Assembly: GCF_900107695.1 (NCBI RefSeq)
Contig: NZ_FNQP01000007.1
Coordinates: 1 to 56,115 of the forward strand
Direction of reading: 5' to 3'
Origin: Thiothrix caldifontis
Lineage (GTDB): Bacteria > Pseudomonadota > Gammaproteobacteria > Thiotrichales > Thiotrichaceae
Length of the DNA stretch: 56,115 nucleotides
The position numbers and the translations under genes were made by a program. The notes beneath the pieces were generated by a model. It did not search any database. It saw nothing but the letters and a program-made list of their open reading frames with translations, and had not been told where the DNA came from. This document shows positions 8,939-17,215 of this stretch, one piece after another. The first letter of the stretch is position 1, and every line of letters begins with the position of its first letter.

Positions 8939-9597
8939 GCGGGTTGATCGACACCTTGCGAGCCATCATCCGCGACGAACTGGCGCGTATGCAGCCGCCA
9001 GAACTGGGCATTGTGCTGGCAGTCTACGCCAATGATGCCGACGGCAATAACCATCAAGTGGATGTACGTCTGCGTGCCAGTGGGGTTGAATTGCAGCGGG
9101 TACCTGTCACCGTGCCACGTTATGGCATGTCGATGTTGCCCTGTGTGGATGACTTGGTGCTGCTGATGTTTGTGGGCGGGGAGCTGAACGCGCCAATGGT
9201 GATCGGCTGTGTCTACGACGAGCATACCCAACCGCCTGAAGCCGCGCCCGGTGAGTTGATTTACAAGATTCCAGATGAAGGGGGTGAACGGCATATACAG
9301 TTGGAAACCCCCTCTGGCGTTACCTTTACGGTGGATGATGGTGCCATAAAAATCGTGGCGGGCAATACCAGTATTACTCTGGAGCAGGATGGCAACGTGC
9401 AGATCATGGCAGCAGGCAACCTTGAGTTGAAGGCCGACGGTGACATTACACTGGAAGCCGGTGGCAAGCTGACGCTCAAGGCAACCAGCGATGCCGAGGT
9501 TCAGGGCATGAATATCAAGCTACAAGGCAGTGCCCAGACAGAATTCAAGTCACCCATGTTGAAACTGACCGGTATGGCTCAGTTCAGCCCCGGATGA
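8935..9597 (+). CDS. Baseplate spike protein, gpV-like
   Basis: 220 residues, overlapping the hub gene by four bases. Residues 20-100 look like the OB-fold of gpV/gp5 (GIVLAVYANDADGNNHQVDV, then VPRYGMSMLPCVDDLVLLMF). From about 120 on there is a repetitive short-period beta pattern with alternating hydrophobic residues and glycines (GNVQIMAAGNLELKADGDIT), typical of the intertwined triple-stranded beta-helix that forms the puncturing needle. It should trimerise on the hub and carry the PAAR-like tip encoded next. Confidence 0.82.
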   Translation: MSGLIDTLRAIIRDELARMQPPELGIVLAVYANDADGNNHQVDVRLRASGVELQRVPVTVPRYGMSMLPCVDDLVLLMFVGGELNAPMVIGCVYDEHTQPPEAAPGELIYKIPDEGGERHIQLETPSGVTFTVDDGAIKIVAGNTSITLEQDGNVQIMAAGNLELKADGDITLEAGGKLTLKATSDAEVQGMNIKLQGSAQTEFKSPMLKLTGMAQFSPG

Positions 9598-9607
9598 GGT
9601 GGGATCA

Positions 9608-9943
9608 ATGGCAAAGTTACCTGTTACCTTGGGTTGTGCGGTAGTGCTAACACCCGGTGCTGCTGGCCCACCGGACAGTGGGGTTATCGTGATGATCCCG
9701 CAGCAATTTGTCACGGCAAATGGAATGCCGCTGGCGGTGGCTGGTTCAATGTGCCAGATGGTCAACTCACTCAGCGGTGCCCCCTACCCACTGAGCATCG
9801 GTTCAGTCGGTGTTTCCGGTTCCTTGATGATTAACAACCAAGGGCTGGTGCGCATGGGGGATCAGATCATTGCTGGTGCGGGGGTACTAAGCATTCTTGG
9901 GCCACCCGCCACCCCCGCGTTTACCGATGGAGGCCCCCCGTAA
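9608..9943 (+). CDS. PAAR-like spike tip protein
   Basis: 111 residues from the ATG at 9608, which has GAGGTGGG at the right spacing; a GTG at 9599 in the same frame is too close to that site. The protein is Gly/Pro/Val-rich with short beta strands and ends with a GDQIIAGAGVLSILG segment, as in PAAR-like proteins that cap the spike of phage tails, T6SS and eCIS. Position right after the spike gene supports this. Classical metal-ligand histidines are not obvious, so it may belong to a histidine-poor PAAR-like subgroup. The stop overlaps a tiny frame that leads into the gp25 gene. Confidence 0.68.
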   Translation: MAKLPVTLGCAVVLTPGAAGPPDSGVIVMIPQQFVTANGMPLAVAGSMCQMVNSLSGAPYPLSIGSVGVSGSLMINNQGLVRMGDQIIAGAGVLSILGPPATPAFTDGGPP

Positions 9944-10005
9944 TGAACAATTTGTTTGCGAGGTTTTCACTGATGGCAATGCTTGATAATGGCGGAGGCT
10001 ATTGA
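9943..10005 (+). CDS. Possible 20-residue coupling peptide
   Basis: A tiny frame (starts MNNLFARFSLMAM) begins inside the stop codon of the PAAR-like gene (TAATG) and ends in a TGATG overlap with the gp25 gene start. A GGAGG-like stretch precedes it by about 10 bases. Perfect overlap at both ends suggests it may simply relay ribosomes, or may be a real micro-protein. There is no homology evidence, and frames of this size occur by chance. Confidence 0.25.
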   Translation: MNNLFARFSLMAMLDNGGGY

Positions 10006-10484
10006 TGACCGCCCGTGACCCAGCCGCGCTGGAAGCCTTACTTGGTCGTGATCTTCGTCTGGATTACCGCTCCAGTCCGGGTTTTTACGAAAATGCCGAG
10101 TTACGCGATACGCTGAATGCTGGCCTTGGTCAGCGCGACCTCGCTGTAGCCGGTGGCGTAGACACACTGCGGCAAGCCATTGCCAATAGGCTCAAGACCC
10201 GGCGGGGTGAACTGACACCCCTAGGGCACCCGGATTACGGCTCACGTCACCACGAACTGATTGGCGAACCCAATGTGGAACGCACCCGCAACTTGATTAA
10301 ACTTTACGTGCTACAGGCGCTAAAACAGGAACGGCGCATTGAACGTGTATTGCAGGCAAGTGTACAGGCCACGCACGTACCGGCACGGGACACGGTGCGC
10401 ATCGAGCTGAGCGTACAAGTTATCGGTCAGCACCTGCCACTGGAAATCATCGTGCCATTCAACCTGTCGGGAGATACAGCATGA
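10005..10484 (+). CDS. Baseplate wedge protein, GPW/gp25 family
   Basis: 159 residues from the ATG at 10005, with a GGCGGAGG site seven bases upstream; a TTG three bases earlier is less likely. The central part is the gp25/gpW signature: a LRQAIANRLKTRRGEL helix followed by LTPLGHPDYGSRHHELIG, where the gp25 family has its conserved small-loop and acidic/aromatic motif. The C-terminal third is beta-rich. Gp25 starts sheath polymerisation on the baseplate in phage T4, T6SS (TssE) and eCIS (Afp9). It precedes the baseplate J gene as usual. Confidence 0.85.
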   Translation: MTARDPAALEALLGRDLRLDYRSSPGFYENAELRDTLNAGLGQRDLAVAGGVDTLRQAIANRLKTRRGELTPLGHPDYGSRHHELIGEPNVERTRNLIKLYVLQALKQERRIERVLQASVQATHVPARDTVRIELSVQVIGQHLPLEIIVPFNLSGDTA

Positions 10485-10552
10485 CAGGTTCAGTGGTAGT
10501 GGTGACGAAATCTGCATTCCTGATTAAACCTTATACTGGAGCTAACGCATGA
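10481..10552 (+). CDS. Possible 23-residue coupling peptide
   Basis: A small frame (starts MTGSVVVVTKSAF) starts inside the stop of the gp25 gene (ATGA) and ends inside the start of the baseplate J gene (ATGA). It is the second such relay frame flanking gp25. The main baseplate J start also has its own GGAGC upstream, so coupling is not strictly needed. No function can be read from the peptide. Confidence 0.28.
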   Translation: MTGSVVVVTKSAFLIKPYTGANA

Positions 10553-12402
10553 GTTACGTTGCCGAACCTTATGCCCAGTTTGTTGATGATCTGCTGACAG
10601 GTCTGACGGGTGGGTACATCCGGGAATCTTTCCGTATGCTGGAAGCAGAAAAGCCGTTCCGGTTGAGTGCTGATAGCGGTATCTTGCCCAACAGTGTGCG
10701 GGTTTTCGGTCAAGTGGAAGCCGCTAATGGAGGCCGTGAGTTTCGCCGGTTCACACTGAAAACGGATTTTACCCTGAGCAATGGGCGTGATATTACCTGG
10801 CAAGCCGACCCCGGTCATCCTGACAGTCCCTCGGCAGATGCGCTGTGGCCGGTTGAAGGTTCCGTCTTTTACGTTAATTACGAAGCCAACCGACCGGCAG
10901 GCGCTGCCCCACTGTTGACTGACCGCAGCCCAGGCAGTGTCACGCGGCTACTGGCGGAAAGCATCGGGCGTGAATACGCAGTGTTATCCGGTCAGCTTGA
11001 GAAGGTTTATCAGGCCGGTTTTCTGGACACGGCAACTGGGCGTGACTTGGATAATCTGGTTGCCTTGGTCGGGCTGACCAGAAAAAGCCGCAGCGTTGCG
11101 GGAGGTACGGTGACGTTCAGCCGCCGCACACCAGCACCGGCAGACATTACTATCGCTGTGGGTACTCGGCTGTCTACCCATGATGTTCCGGCAGCCACTT
11201 TCGAGACGACTGCAACCGCCACACTGCAACGTGGCCGCCTAAGTGTCGATGTCCCGGTTCAGGCTCTAGTTGGTGGCAGTAGCGGGGTCGTGCTGGCTGG
11301 TAGCATTGTTGCCGTCAACCGTCCAGTCCTCGGTATTGATACAGTCACGAATACCGAAGCGACCCGGTTTGCGGGGCAGGAAGAAGGTGATGCTGCCTTA
11401 CGGATGCGGGCGCGGCGTTCCCTTGATCATGCAGGTAAGGCTACCGTTGGTGCGTTGGTAGGTGCCTTAACCAGCTTGCCGGGGGTGCGGGAGAAGGACA
11501 TCCGTTTTTCAGAAGACCCTATCGAGCATCCCGGCATTGTTAACCTCGATCTGGCCTTGCCGAAGATGCCCTCCGAGCAGGCCAAGAGTTACGAGCAGCG
11601 TGCCATTGATCTGCTGGAAGAAAGCCGCCCCGTCGGTGTCCGTATCCGCCATAATATCAAGGCATCCTTGCCCCCCGGGGAGGCCAATCCGGGCAGTGGG
11701 TATGCCAGAGTTGTTGGGGATCCCGTCACACTCGGCAACGGTTCTGGTGATAGTCTGCACATGCCTGTGAATGTCAATGTTACGCTGCAACCCGTCACGC
11801 TAGCACTCATACCGGAAGAACGTGAACGGCTGGCACGCCTTGGCAAACAAGTGGTCGAAGACTTTATCGCAGACGCAGGCTTGGGTGAAACGTTGGTCTA
11901 CAACCGATTGGTCAGCTTGCTAATAGGCATTGATGGGGTGCTGGACGTGGGGCTTGAATGGCGTCCTACCCAATCCACACTGTGGGATACCCGCAACATC
12001 ATGCCCAATCAGACCGGAGCCAGACCGATAGTGGGCACTATTGATGTTCGGGTTGGTAATGCCTTGGTAGCACTGGATGTGACCGTCACTGTCCGTTTTA
12101 CTGGTGCTGGGACTACCGGCAATTCCGATGACAATGCCAGCAATGCTGCCCTCGAGATTGGTAGTGACCTGCAACAGGCGCTGGACAGTTTTGCTGGTGG
12201 AAAAATCGACCAGACCACATTGCAGAGTCTGGCAGGTGCTTCCGAAAGCTATCAAGTCACGAAGCTGGAGTATCGCGTCGAATATGTCGATGCGGGTGTG
12301 CGTGTTAATCAAATGAACCCGACGTTACCTTATACCGGGTTGGAACGCTTTTGGGTGCGGCACGTCAATGTCAAAGACGAAGGAAAAGGGAGTACCACAT
12401 GA
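10549..12402 (+). CDS. Baseplate J-like wedge protein
   Basis: 617 residues. The start MSYVAEPYAQFVDDLL and the following wedge segments (ATGRDLDNLVALVGLTRKS; EGDAALRMRARRSLDHAG; then a LTSLPGVREKDIRFSED region) are typical of baseplate J/gp6 proteins, which form the ring around the hub. The protein is longer than P2 gpJ (about 300 residues) but similar to eCIS Afp11/Pvc11-type versions. Overlapping ATGA junctions at both ends couple it to the neighbouring genes. Confidence 0.85.
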   Translation: MSYVAEPYAQFVDDLLTGLTGGYIRESFRMLEAEKPFRLSADSGILPNSVRVFGQVEAANGGREFRRFTLKTDFTLSNGRDITWQADPGHPDSPSADALWPVEGSVFYVNYEANRPAGAAPLLTDRSPGSVTRLLAESIGREYAVLSGQLEKVYQAGFLDTATGRDLDNLVALVGLTRKSRSVAGGTVTFSRRTPAPADITIAVGTRLSTHDVPAATFETTATATLQRGRLSVDVPVQALVGGSSGVVLAGSIVAVNRPVLGIDTVTNTEATRFAGQEEGDAALRMRARRSLDHAGKATVGALVGALTSLPGVREKDIRFSEDPIEHPGIVNLDLALPKMPSEQAKSYEQRAIDLLEESRPVGVRIRHNIKASLPPGEANPGSGYARVVGDPVTLGNGSGDSLHMPVNVNVTLQPVTLALIPEERERLARLGKQVVEDFIADAGLGETLVYNRLVSLLIGIDGVLDVGLEWRPTQSTLWDTRNIMPNQTGARPIVGTIDVRVGNALVALDVTVTVRFTGAGTTGNSDDNASNAALEIGSDLQQALDSFAGGKIDQTTLQSLAGASESYQVTKLEYRVEYVDAGVRVNQMNPTLPYTGLERFWVRHVNVKDEGKGSTT

Positions 12403-14153
12403 GTACACTCTTGAGCGGACGGGCGTTGAAGGTGTTGGGGCGGTTTCCCAGACATCTTGAGGCCGATGCGCCGGGCAAACTGTTAGGGGTGGTGGTACAG
12501 GCATTGGTGTGTGATCAGGATGTACTGGCAGCCAACTTGCAGGCTATCCGTCAGGCACACCGCCTGCATGAGGCACAGGAACTGCACGATCTGCTGTTAC
12601 TGGCAGGGCTGCATGGCCTGCGGCGCTCCGAGATGGCTGTGCTGTTTGCACGTCATGCCGAATTACAAAAACGTCTGGCGGCATTACGTGCCAACGTGGA
12701 GACAGGTGGTGATTCCGCCGCACGGGTACAACTGGCTAATGACCTGCTGGCACTCTGGTCATTGTCTGGCAACAATCTGCTGCAACGGTTTGCTGATGAT
12801 AATCCACCCACTACCCACGCCAGCATTAGCCGCTTGCTGCCTCAAGCTACGGCTGCCTGCGGTTTACCCGTGCTGCTGGACGGTGTACGCCAGCGTATCG
12901 CTACCACTGCCCGTATCCATGCGGGGGGCAATGGCACTGTGCGGGCATTACTGACCGGAGCCGCCAATGCCCTTGATCTGGATTTGGGGAAGATTATTCC
13001 CAGTCCTGACCGCTACTGGCACGCAGCCCCGGTTTGGGATCGCCTACGCCTGCGGCTACCACCGTCCGATAACTTCGTACCCGGTGACGAAATCGAACCC
13101 CAAACAGAATACCTTGGGCTGGAGGAAAATCCCCTAGTACCCGCCGAACGCGGCCCTCACCCGCGTCAGCACGCCGAGTTGTTTGAGTACATCCGTAAAG
13201 GTTTTGATGATGCGTTATTGGAGATCCGTGTGCGGGGTGTGGGCAACCGTACCATCAGCCCGATGTTCGTCAATCGTGATGCAGGTCATGGTGTGGGGGC
13301 ATTCGTCCATGTGCCGGATGGTAAAGATCTGATATTTAACCAGCAAGGGCGGGTATTGCTGGATGGTGCAGACATCACCAGCCGCGCTTGGGCATGGCAA
13401 GGTGCTTGTTTTGCCGAAAACAGTGGCGGTAATGGCAACCCAGTGCAAAACAGCCGGGATTTTGTCTTTGCTGATGCCGCCTTGAGTCAGGCACAACATG
13501 CCGCTAACCTGCGCACCAGCCGCTTCGCTGTGATTACCCCAACTGGCAGTCTCACCCCCGAAGCACGGCTACCACATGCCGGGGATAGCCTACCCGTACC
13601 CGCTATCGGTGTCGGCAAAACACGCTTTGCTTTCTTTGTCCAACACGGCTGTTTCTCATCCGCCCGACATCTTGTGCCGATGTCCGATGCAGAAATCCCG
13701 TCAACAAGTTTGCCACAAGGCTCAGATCCGTTCGGTTCAACCCCGGTGGCGTTGCTCAACCGCATCCAGTTGGTGACACCCCGCTACGCCGTGGGATTTG
13801 CTGGTGCAGCACTTTTTGCGCAAGTTGCAGGCGATAAAAAACATGATGCGGCTGCACAGGTTTCGCTGCACTGGTTTGAGCGGCAAGCCTACCATGTACG
13901 GGTACTGATCCCCAATCGCTTCCGTGCGTTGGGTCATGCGGACGGGGGGGAGGTCAGGGAGCAGGTAAAACATGCTATTCAGCGTTTTCGCCCCGCCGGG
14001 GTGGAGGTACAGGTGGATTTTGCCGAAGACCAGTGGGTACTGGGCAAGGCGGCTCTGCCCAGCAAAGACGCAACAGATACAGATGCCATCAGCCAGGTTC
14101 AGTCCAGCACTCTGTTATGGCCTAGCCCGGCGACTCATGAGGAGCTCCAATAA
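12399..14153 (+). CDS. Tail protein I-like baseplate wedge (Afp12/Pvc12 position)
   Basis: 584 residues from the ATG at 12399, overlapping the baseplate J stop. The N-terminal 300 residues are helix-rich (LGRFPRHLEADAPGKLL, LHDLLLLAGLHGLRRSEM), as in wedge proteins that follow baseplate J. The C-terminal 100 residues (LNRIQLVTPRYAVGFAG, HVRVLIPNRFRALGHADG, then an IQRFRPAGVEVQVDF element) resemble the C-terminus of gpI/Afp12 wedge proteins. It should link baseplate to fibres. The central region (250-460) is beta-rich and not recognised. Confidence 0.55.
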   Translation: MSTLLSGRALKVLGRFPRHLEADAPGKLLGVVVQALVCDQDVLAANLQAIRQAHRLHEAQELHDLLLLAGLHGLRRSEMAVLFARHAELQKRLAALRANVETGGDSAARVQLANDLLALWSLSGNNLLQRFADDNPPTTHASISRLLPQATAACGLPVLLDGVRQRIATTARIHAGGNGTVRALLTGAANALDLDLGKIIPSPDRYWHAAPVWDRLRLRLPPSDNFVPGDEIEPQTEYLGLEENPLVPAERGPHPRQHAELFEYIRKGFDDALLEIRVRGVGNRTISPMFVNRDAGHGVGAFVHVPDGKDLIFNQQGRVLLDGADITSRAWAWQGACFAENSGGNGNPVQNSRDFVFADAALSQAQHAANLRTSRFAVITPTGSLTPEARLPHAGDSLPVPAIGVGKTRFAFFVQHGCFSSARHLVPMSDAEIPSTSLPQGSDPFGSTPVALLNRIQLVTPRYAVGFAGAALFAQVAGDKKHDAAAQVSLHWFERQAYHVRVLIPNRFRALGHADGGEVREQVKHAIQRFRPAGVEVQVDFAEDQWVLGKAALPSKDATDTDAISQVQSSTLLWPSPATHEELQ

Positions 14154-14198
14154 TGCAACGCATGAAGCTGTTATTAATCCCATCCAAGGAGTTACACC

Positions 14199-14960
14199 AT
14201 GTCGCTAGAACCTTTTGACGCCAAAACTGTTACCCCTGGTGAGCCGATTACGGCTGACGCCTGGAATACACTGGTCAATGGCATTAGTGTCCTGAATGAA
14301 TTCATCCGCAATAGCCAATCGGCCTCGTTACGGGTGACACTTGTCAATACCAACATCCGGTTAGAGACCCTTCGTGTCACTGCACGTCGTGATAGTGATG
14401 GCTGGCTGGCTGAAGCCATTGCCCCGGTAAATGGGGATGGTCAGTTCGTATTCGCAGCCCTGCCACAAGGTGCCTTTACGGTACGGGCCGAAGCACCGGG
14501 TTTCAAACCAGCCACTGCCAATATCACCATACCCACCGAACCCGCAGCCCCCCCGCTAAGCCTGACAATGCAGCAGGATGGTGCCTTCATGCCCAACCTG
14601 ATTGGCAAAAAATTGGAGGGGGCGTTGAAGGAACTCAGCGATGTTGGCATTACGGTTGGGCGTTTACTGGATGTCGTTGGGCGCGATCTACCCCCCGCCA
14701 ATCCGGCTGCGGAATATCTCAATCAGCCGGTATTGATGCAACTGCCAGACCCTGACGTAGCCGTGCCGCCTGCTGGCAAGGTGCAACTGGTCGTGGCGGC
14801 GGCGCTGCAAGTGGAGGAATCTGTAGAAATACCACCACTCACTGGCCTGACCCTGACCGAGGCACGCAAAGCGCTGGAAGCCATTGGCCTCAAACTCGGC
14901 AAGGTGGAAACACGGCAGGCCAAGGCAACGACCATACTAACCGATTCACGTGGAGGATAA
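14199..14960 (+). CDS. Baseplate-associated protein with PASTA domains
   Basis: 253 residues, AAGGAG seven bases before ATG. Residues 1-45 are helical, 45-120 look like a carboxypeptidase-regulatory/CnaB-type beta sandwich (AALPQGAFTVRAEAPGFKPA), and 130-205 and 210-250 look like two PASTA repeats (FMPNLIGKKLEGALKELSDVG; PPLTGLTLTEARKALEAIGL). PASTA domains bind peptidoglycan fragments or muropeptides in other proteins. In a tail-like operon they could contact a target or producer cell wall, or simply act as stacking domains. The second repeat is incomplete at its C-terminus. Confidence 0.65.
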   Translation: MSLEPFDAKTVTPGEPITADAWNTLVNGISVLNEFIRNSQSASLRVTLVNTNIRLETLRVTARRDSDGWLAEAIAPVNGDGQFVFAALPQGAFTVRAEAPGFKPATANITIPTEPAAPPLSLTMQQDGAFMPNLIGKKLEGALKELSDVGITVGRLLDVVGRDLPPANPAAEYLNQPVLMQLPDPDVAVPPAGKVQLVVAAALQVEESVEIPPLTGLTLTEARKALEAIGLKLGKVETRQAKATTILTDSRGG

Positions 14961-14963
14961 GTC

Positions 14964-15524
14964 ATGGCAAGTTCCAAAAACCTTGTTGATTCCAGTTTCG
15001 CCAGTTTTACGGCTGCATCAGCACTACAGGACAAGACCGTCTTTGTTGACCTCACTGACAAGCCTGCCCAAGCCCAAGTTGTCCGTGACGGTTATCAGGT
15101 GCCATCGGTTAAGACCAACCCGACGATCATTGAGCAGTTTCTCAGCGGCCTAGACACTCAAAAACCAACCGAATCACCGCGTGTGATCAATCAAAGCATC
15201 ACCGCCGGTATCCGAGTGGGTCTTGGCACGGTAGTCGATTTGGTCTTGGCTCCTAAGCAGGATGTGCCATTAGGTATATTTTCTGACATTCACAGTGCTG
15301 TCCAGGAGACTAGTGTGGCGGCTCTGCTTGCCAAAGCGGAACAGGATCAGCTATTGACAAAACAGATATTGAAGTACGACCGTGCGGACGCTATACCGGC
15401 ATCTGAACAAGCGGCTATACGCGAAAAAATGACGGCATTGGGTATGCCAATTAATGATGCGGATTCGGCAACCAGCTTCGACAAGGGCTTTAATGCCCTT
15501 CGTACCGTGTTGGCTTTCAAATAA
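14964..15524 (+). CDS. Unrecognised injection-system operon protein
   Basis: 186 residues, starting three bases after the PASTA gene with GGAGGATAAGTC as ribosome site, so clearly in the operon. No signal peptide or membrane segment. The N-terminal half is Thr/Val/Asp-rich, and residues 110-180 are helical (AALLAKAEQDQLLTKQILK). I do not recognise the family. Its place after the baseplate genes suggests a small baseplate or fibre-attachment component. Confidence 0.7.
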   Translation: MASSKNLVDSSFASFTAASALQDKTVFVDLTDKPAQAQVVRDGYQVPSVKTNPTIIEQFLSGLDTQKPTESPRVINQSITAGIRVGLGTVVDLVLAPKQDVPLGIFSDIHSAVQETSVAALLAKAEQDQLLTKQILKYDRADAIPASEQAAIREKMTALGMPINDADSATSFDKGFNALRTVLAFK

Positions 15525-15557
15525 ATGCTCACCCACCGGTAACAGGCAACCATAGTC

Positions 15558-17159
15558 ATGAAACAAGGCATTCAAGTTGGTGGTAAAAGCAGTCAGGTCA
15601 CGGGTATAGCCAGTCTCCAGCCTACCTACAGTGTCGCTGCCCACGCAGTAGGAACCCTGTTTGGGCATACCCCAGCCGATGGTCACAGTCGTGTGACAAC
15701 AGAAATTGAGTTGCCAGCCAATGCCATTGTCAAGACCTATGACTTGGTGATCACCGCTACCCGTGCTGATCGGGTAGTGGCGGCTGAAGTGGCTGATTTG
15801 CGTGAGGCCATTAGCCCGTCAAATAGTGCGGCGGTGACCGTGGATTTTGGCAAGTTGCGGACGGTGAATAAAATCTTGTTACCCCAAACGGGTACTTACA
15901 AGGTTTATGCTTGGCTGGGCATGAAGTTCGATCCAACACCTGTCACGTTGTCGACACCTCAGTTGGAAGTTGGTCTGTACTGTTACTCAATACCGGAAAC
16001 CCGCAGTGAGCGCTTACTGATCGAACTAGGTGGGGCAGATGCCGAGCTTTTTATGGCAAAGCTGGAGCTGTCACTGCCCGACCTGCCTGCCGATTTGAGC
16101 CTGCGGATCAACGGTGGGACACCGGTATGGCAGCACCCCGGCACTGTCCAGCTAGGCAGCACTGACGCTCTACGTTATGACAGTTGGACTACTGATGGGC
16201 AACGACTGGTATCAATTGCATCAGCTTTGGCAGATTACAGTGGTGATGCGACGCGCCCCGAAGGTCGGAAGCTTATGCTGGAGCTGACCAGTAGTGTACC
16301 GGGTAGGCTGTCGATTGCGGAGAGTGGCAAAGAACTGCAATTGTTGCACCGGCTCAGCTTTAACAAGAGCGATACGGTGGAACTGGAATTCCTGAGAGAA
16401 GGCAGCCAGCAATTGAAACTCGACGGGATACCAATAGCATGGGGAGCATTGCAGGGTCTACACCTGACTCTGGGTGGGGAGATGCCCCTCTCCCGTGTGT
16501 TACCGCCGGAGGGGCCAGAGGATGGTGATATTGGTCAGTTGGTACTTGGCAATGGTCGTGCGGCCTGTGTGCGCCTTGATGGTGGTGCAGGGTTGGTTGA
16601 ATTAACCGGGGTGCGCTTACCCCTAAGCGTAGTCGCAGGTAGCGCAGAGGCACGGGTAATGCTTTGGCAAAACAATAAAAACGACTCACCGATTAAAGCG
16701 CTAGGCAAAGCGGCGAGTGAACCCGTGAACATGGGCAACAATGAGGAAGAGTGGGTCAGTTTCCTGTTCAGCAAACCCGTACCCTTTGATGCGGGGGAGC
16801 CTCCTTGGGCTGCACTGATAGTCAGCCGGGGCGAGGTTATTTGGTCATTGGCAGCACCTGATAATACAGGCTATCCGGTACGCATTGGCTCGCCAGAGGG
16901 GCCGTGGAGGGAACTGCCAGCGGTATTGGGGGCAGTGGCTGGGCGTTTGCGCCTGCTAGGCTTGGCGGCGGATACTCAGCCACTGGCTCCGTTGCTGGTG
17001 GGTTGGGATAATGCTGCTGGACAGCCGGTCACTCCCACGGCTAAAGGTCTACGCTTGGAACTCCTCCCCGCACCAGCCAATGCCAACCAATTAGTGATTA
17101 CCAGCCGTACCGCAGGCACAGTCACATTGAGCGAAGTTGACGCTATTACTAATGCCTGA
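15558..17159 (+). CDS. Unrecognised large beta-rich structural protein
   Basis: 533 residues, 33 bases after the preceding gene, with only a weak ribosome site (AGGCAACC). The protein is Leu/Gly/Pro-rich with many short alternating beta segments and no membrane or signal sequence; the N-terminal 60 residues may be a separate domain. It lies just upstream of the collagen-like fibre gene, so it could be a fibre or baseplate-fibre adaptor. This is inference from gene order; the family is not recognised. Confidence 0.65.
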   Translation: MKQGIQVGGKSSQVTGIASLQPTYSVAAHAVGTLFGHTPADGHSRVTTEIELPANAIVKTYDLVITATRADRVVAAEVADLREAISPSNSAAVTVDFGKLRTVNKILLPQTGTYKVYAWLGMKFDPTPVTLSTPQLEVGLYCYSIPETRSERLLIELGGADAELFMAKLELSLPDLPADLSLRINGGTPVWQHPGTVQLGSTDALRYDSWTTDGQRLVSIASALADYSGDATRPEGRKLMLELTSSVPGRLSIAESGKELQLLHRLSFNKSDTVELEFLREGSQQLKLDGIPIAWGALQGLHLTLGGEMPLSRVLPPEGPEDGDIGQLVLGNGRAACVRLDGGAGLVELTGVRLPLSVVAGSAEARVMLWQNNKNDSPIKALGKAASEPVNMGNNEEEWVSFLFSKPVPFDAGEPPWAALIVSRGEVIWSLAAPDNTGYPVRIGSPEGPWRELPAVLGAVAGRLRLLGLAADTQPLAPLLVGWDNAAGQPVTPTAKGLRLELLPAPANANQLVITSRTAGTVTLSEVDAITNA

Positions 17160-17215
17160 GCATTGGATGCTGTCAGCAGTTGGACAACCCCGACAAAAGC
17201 AAGAGGACGATACAC

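Noticed and set aside
14153-14218. 21-codon frame starting in the stop of the tail-I-like gene (TAATG)
   Set aside because: It runs into the PASTA gene, whose own ribosome site and start are strong.
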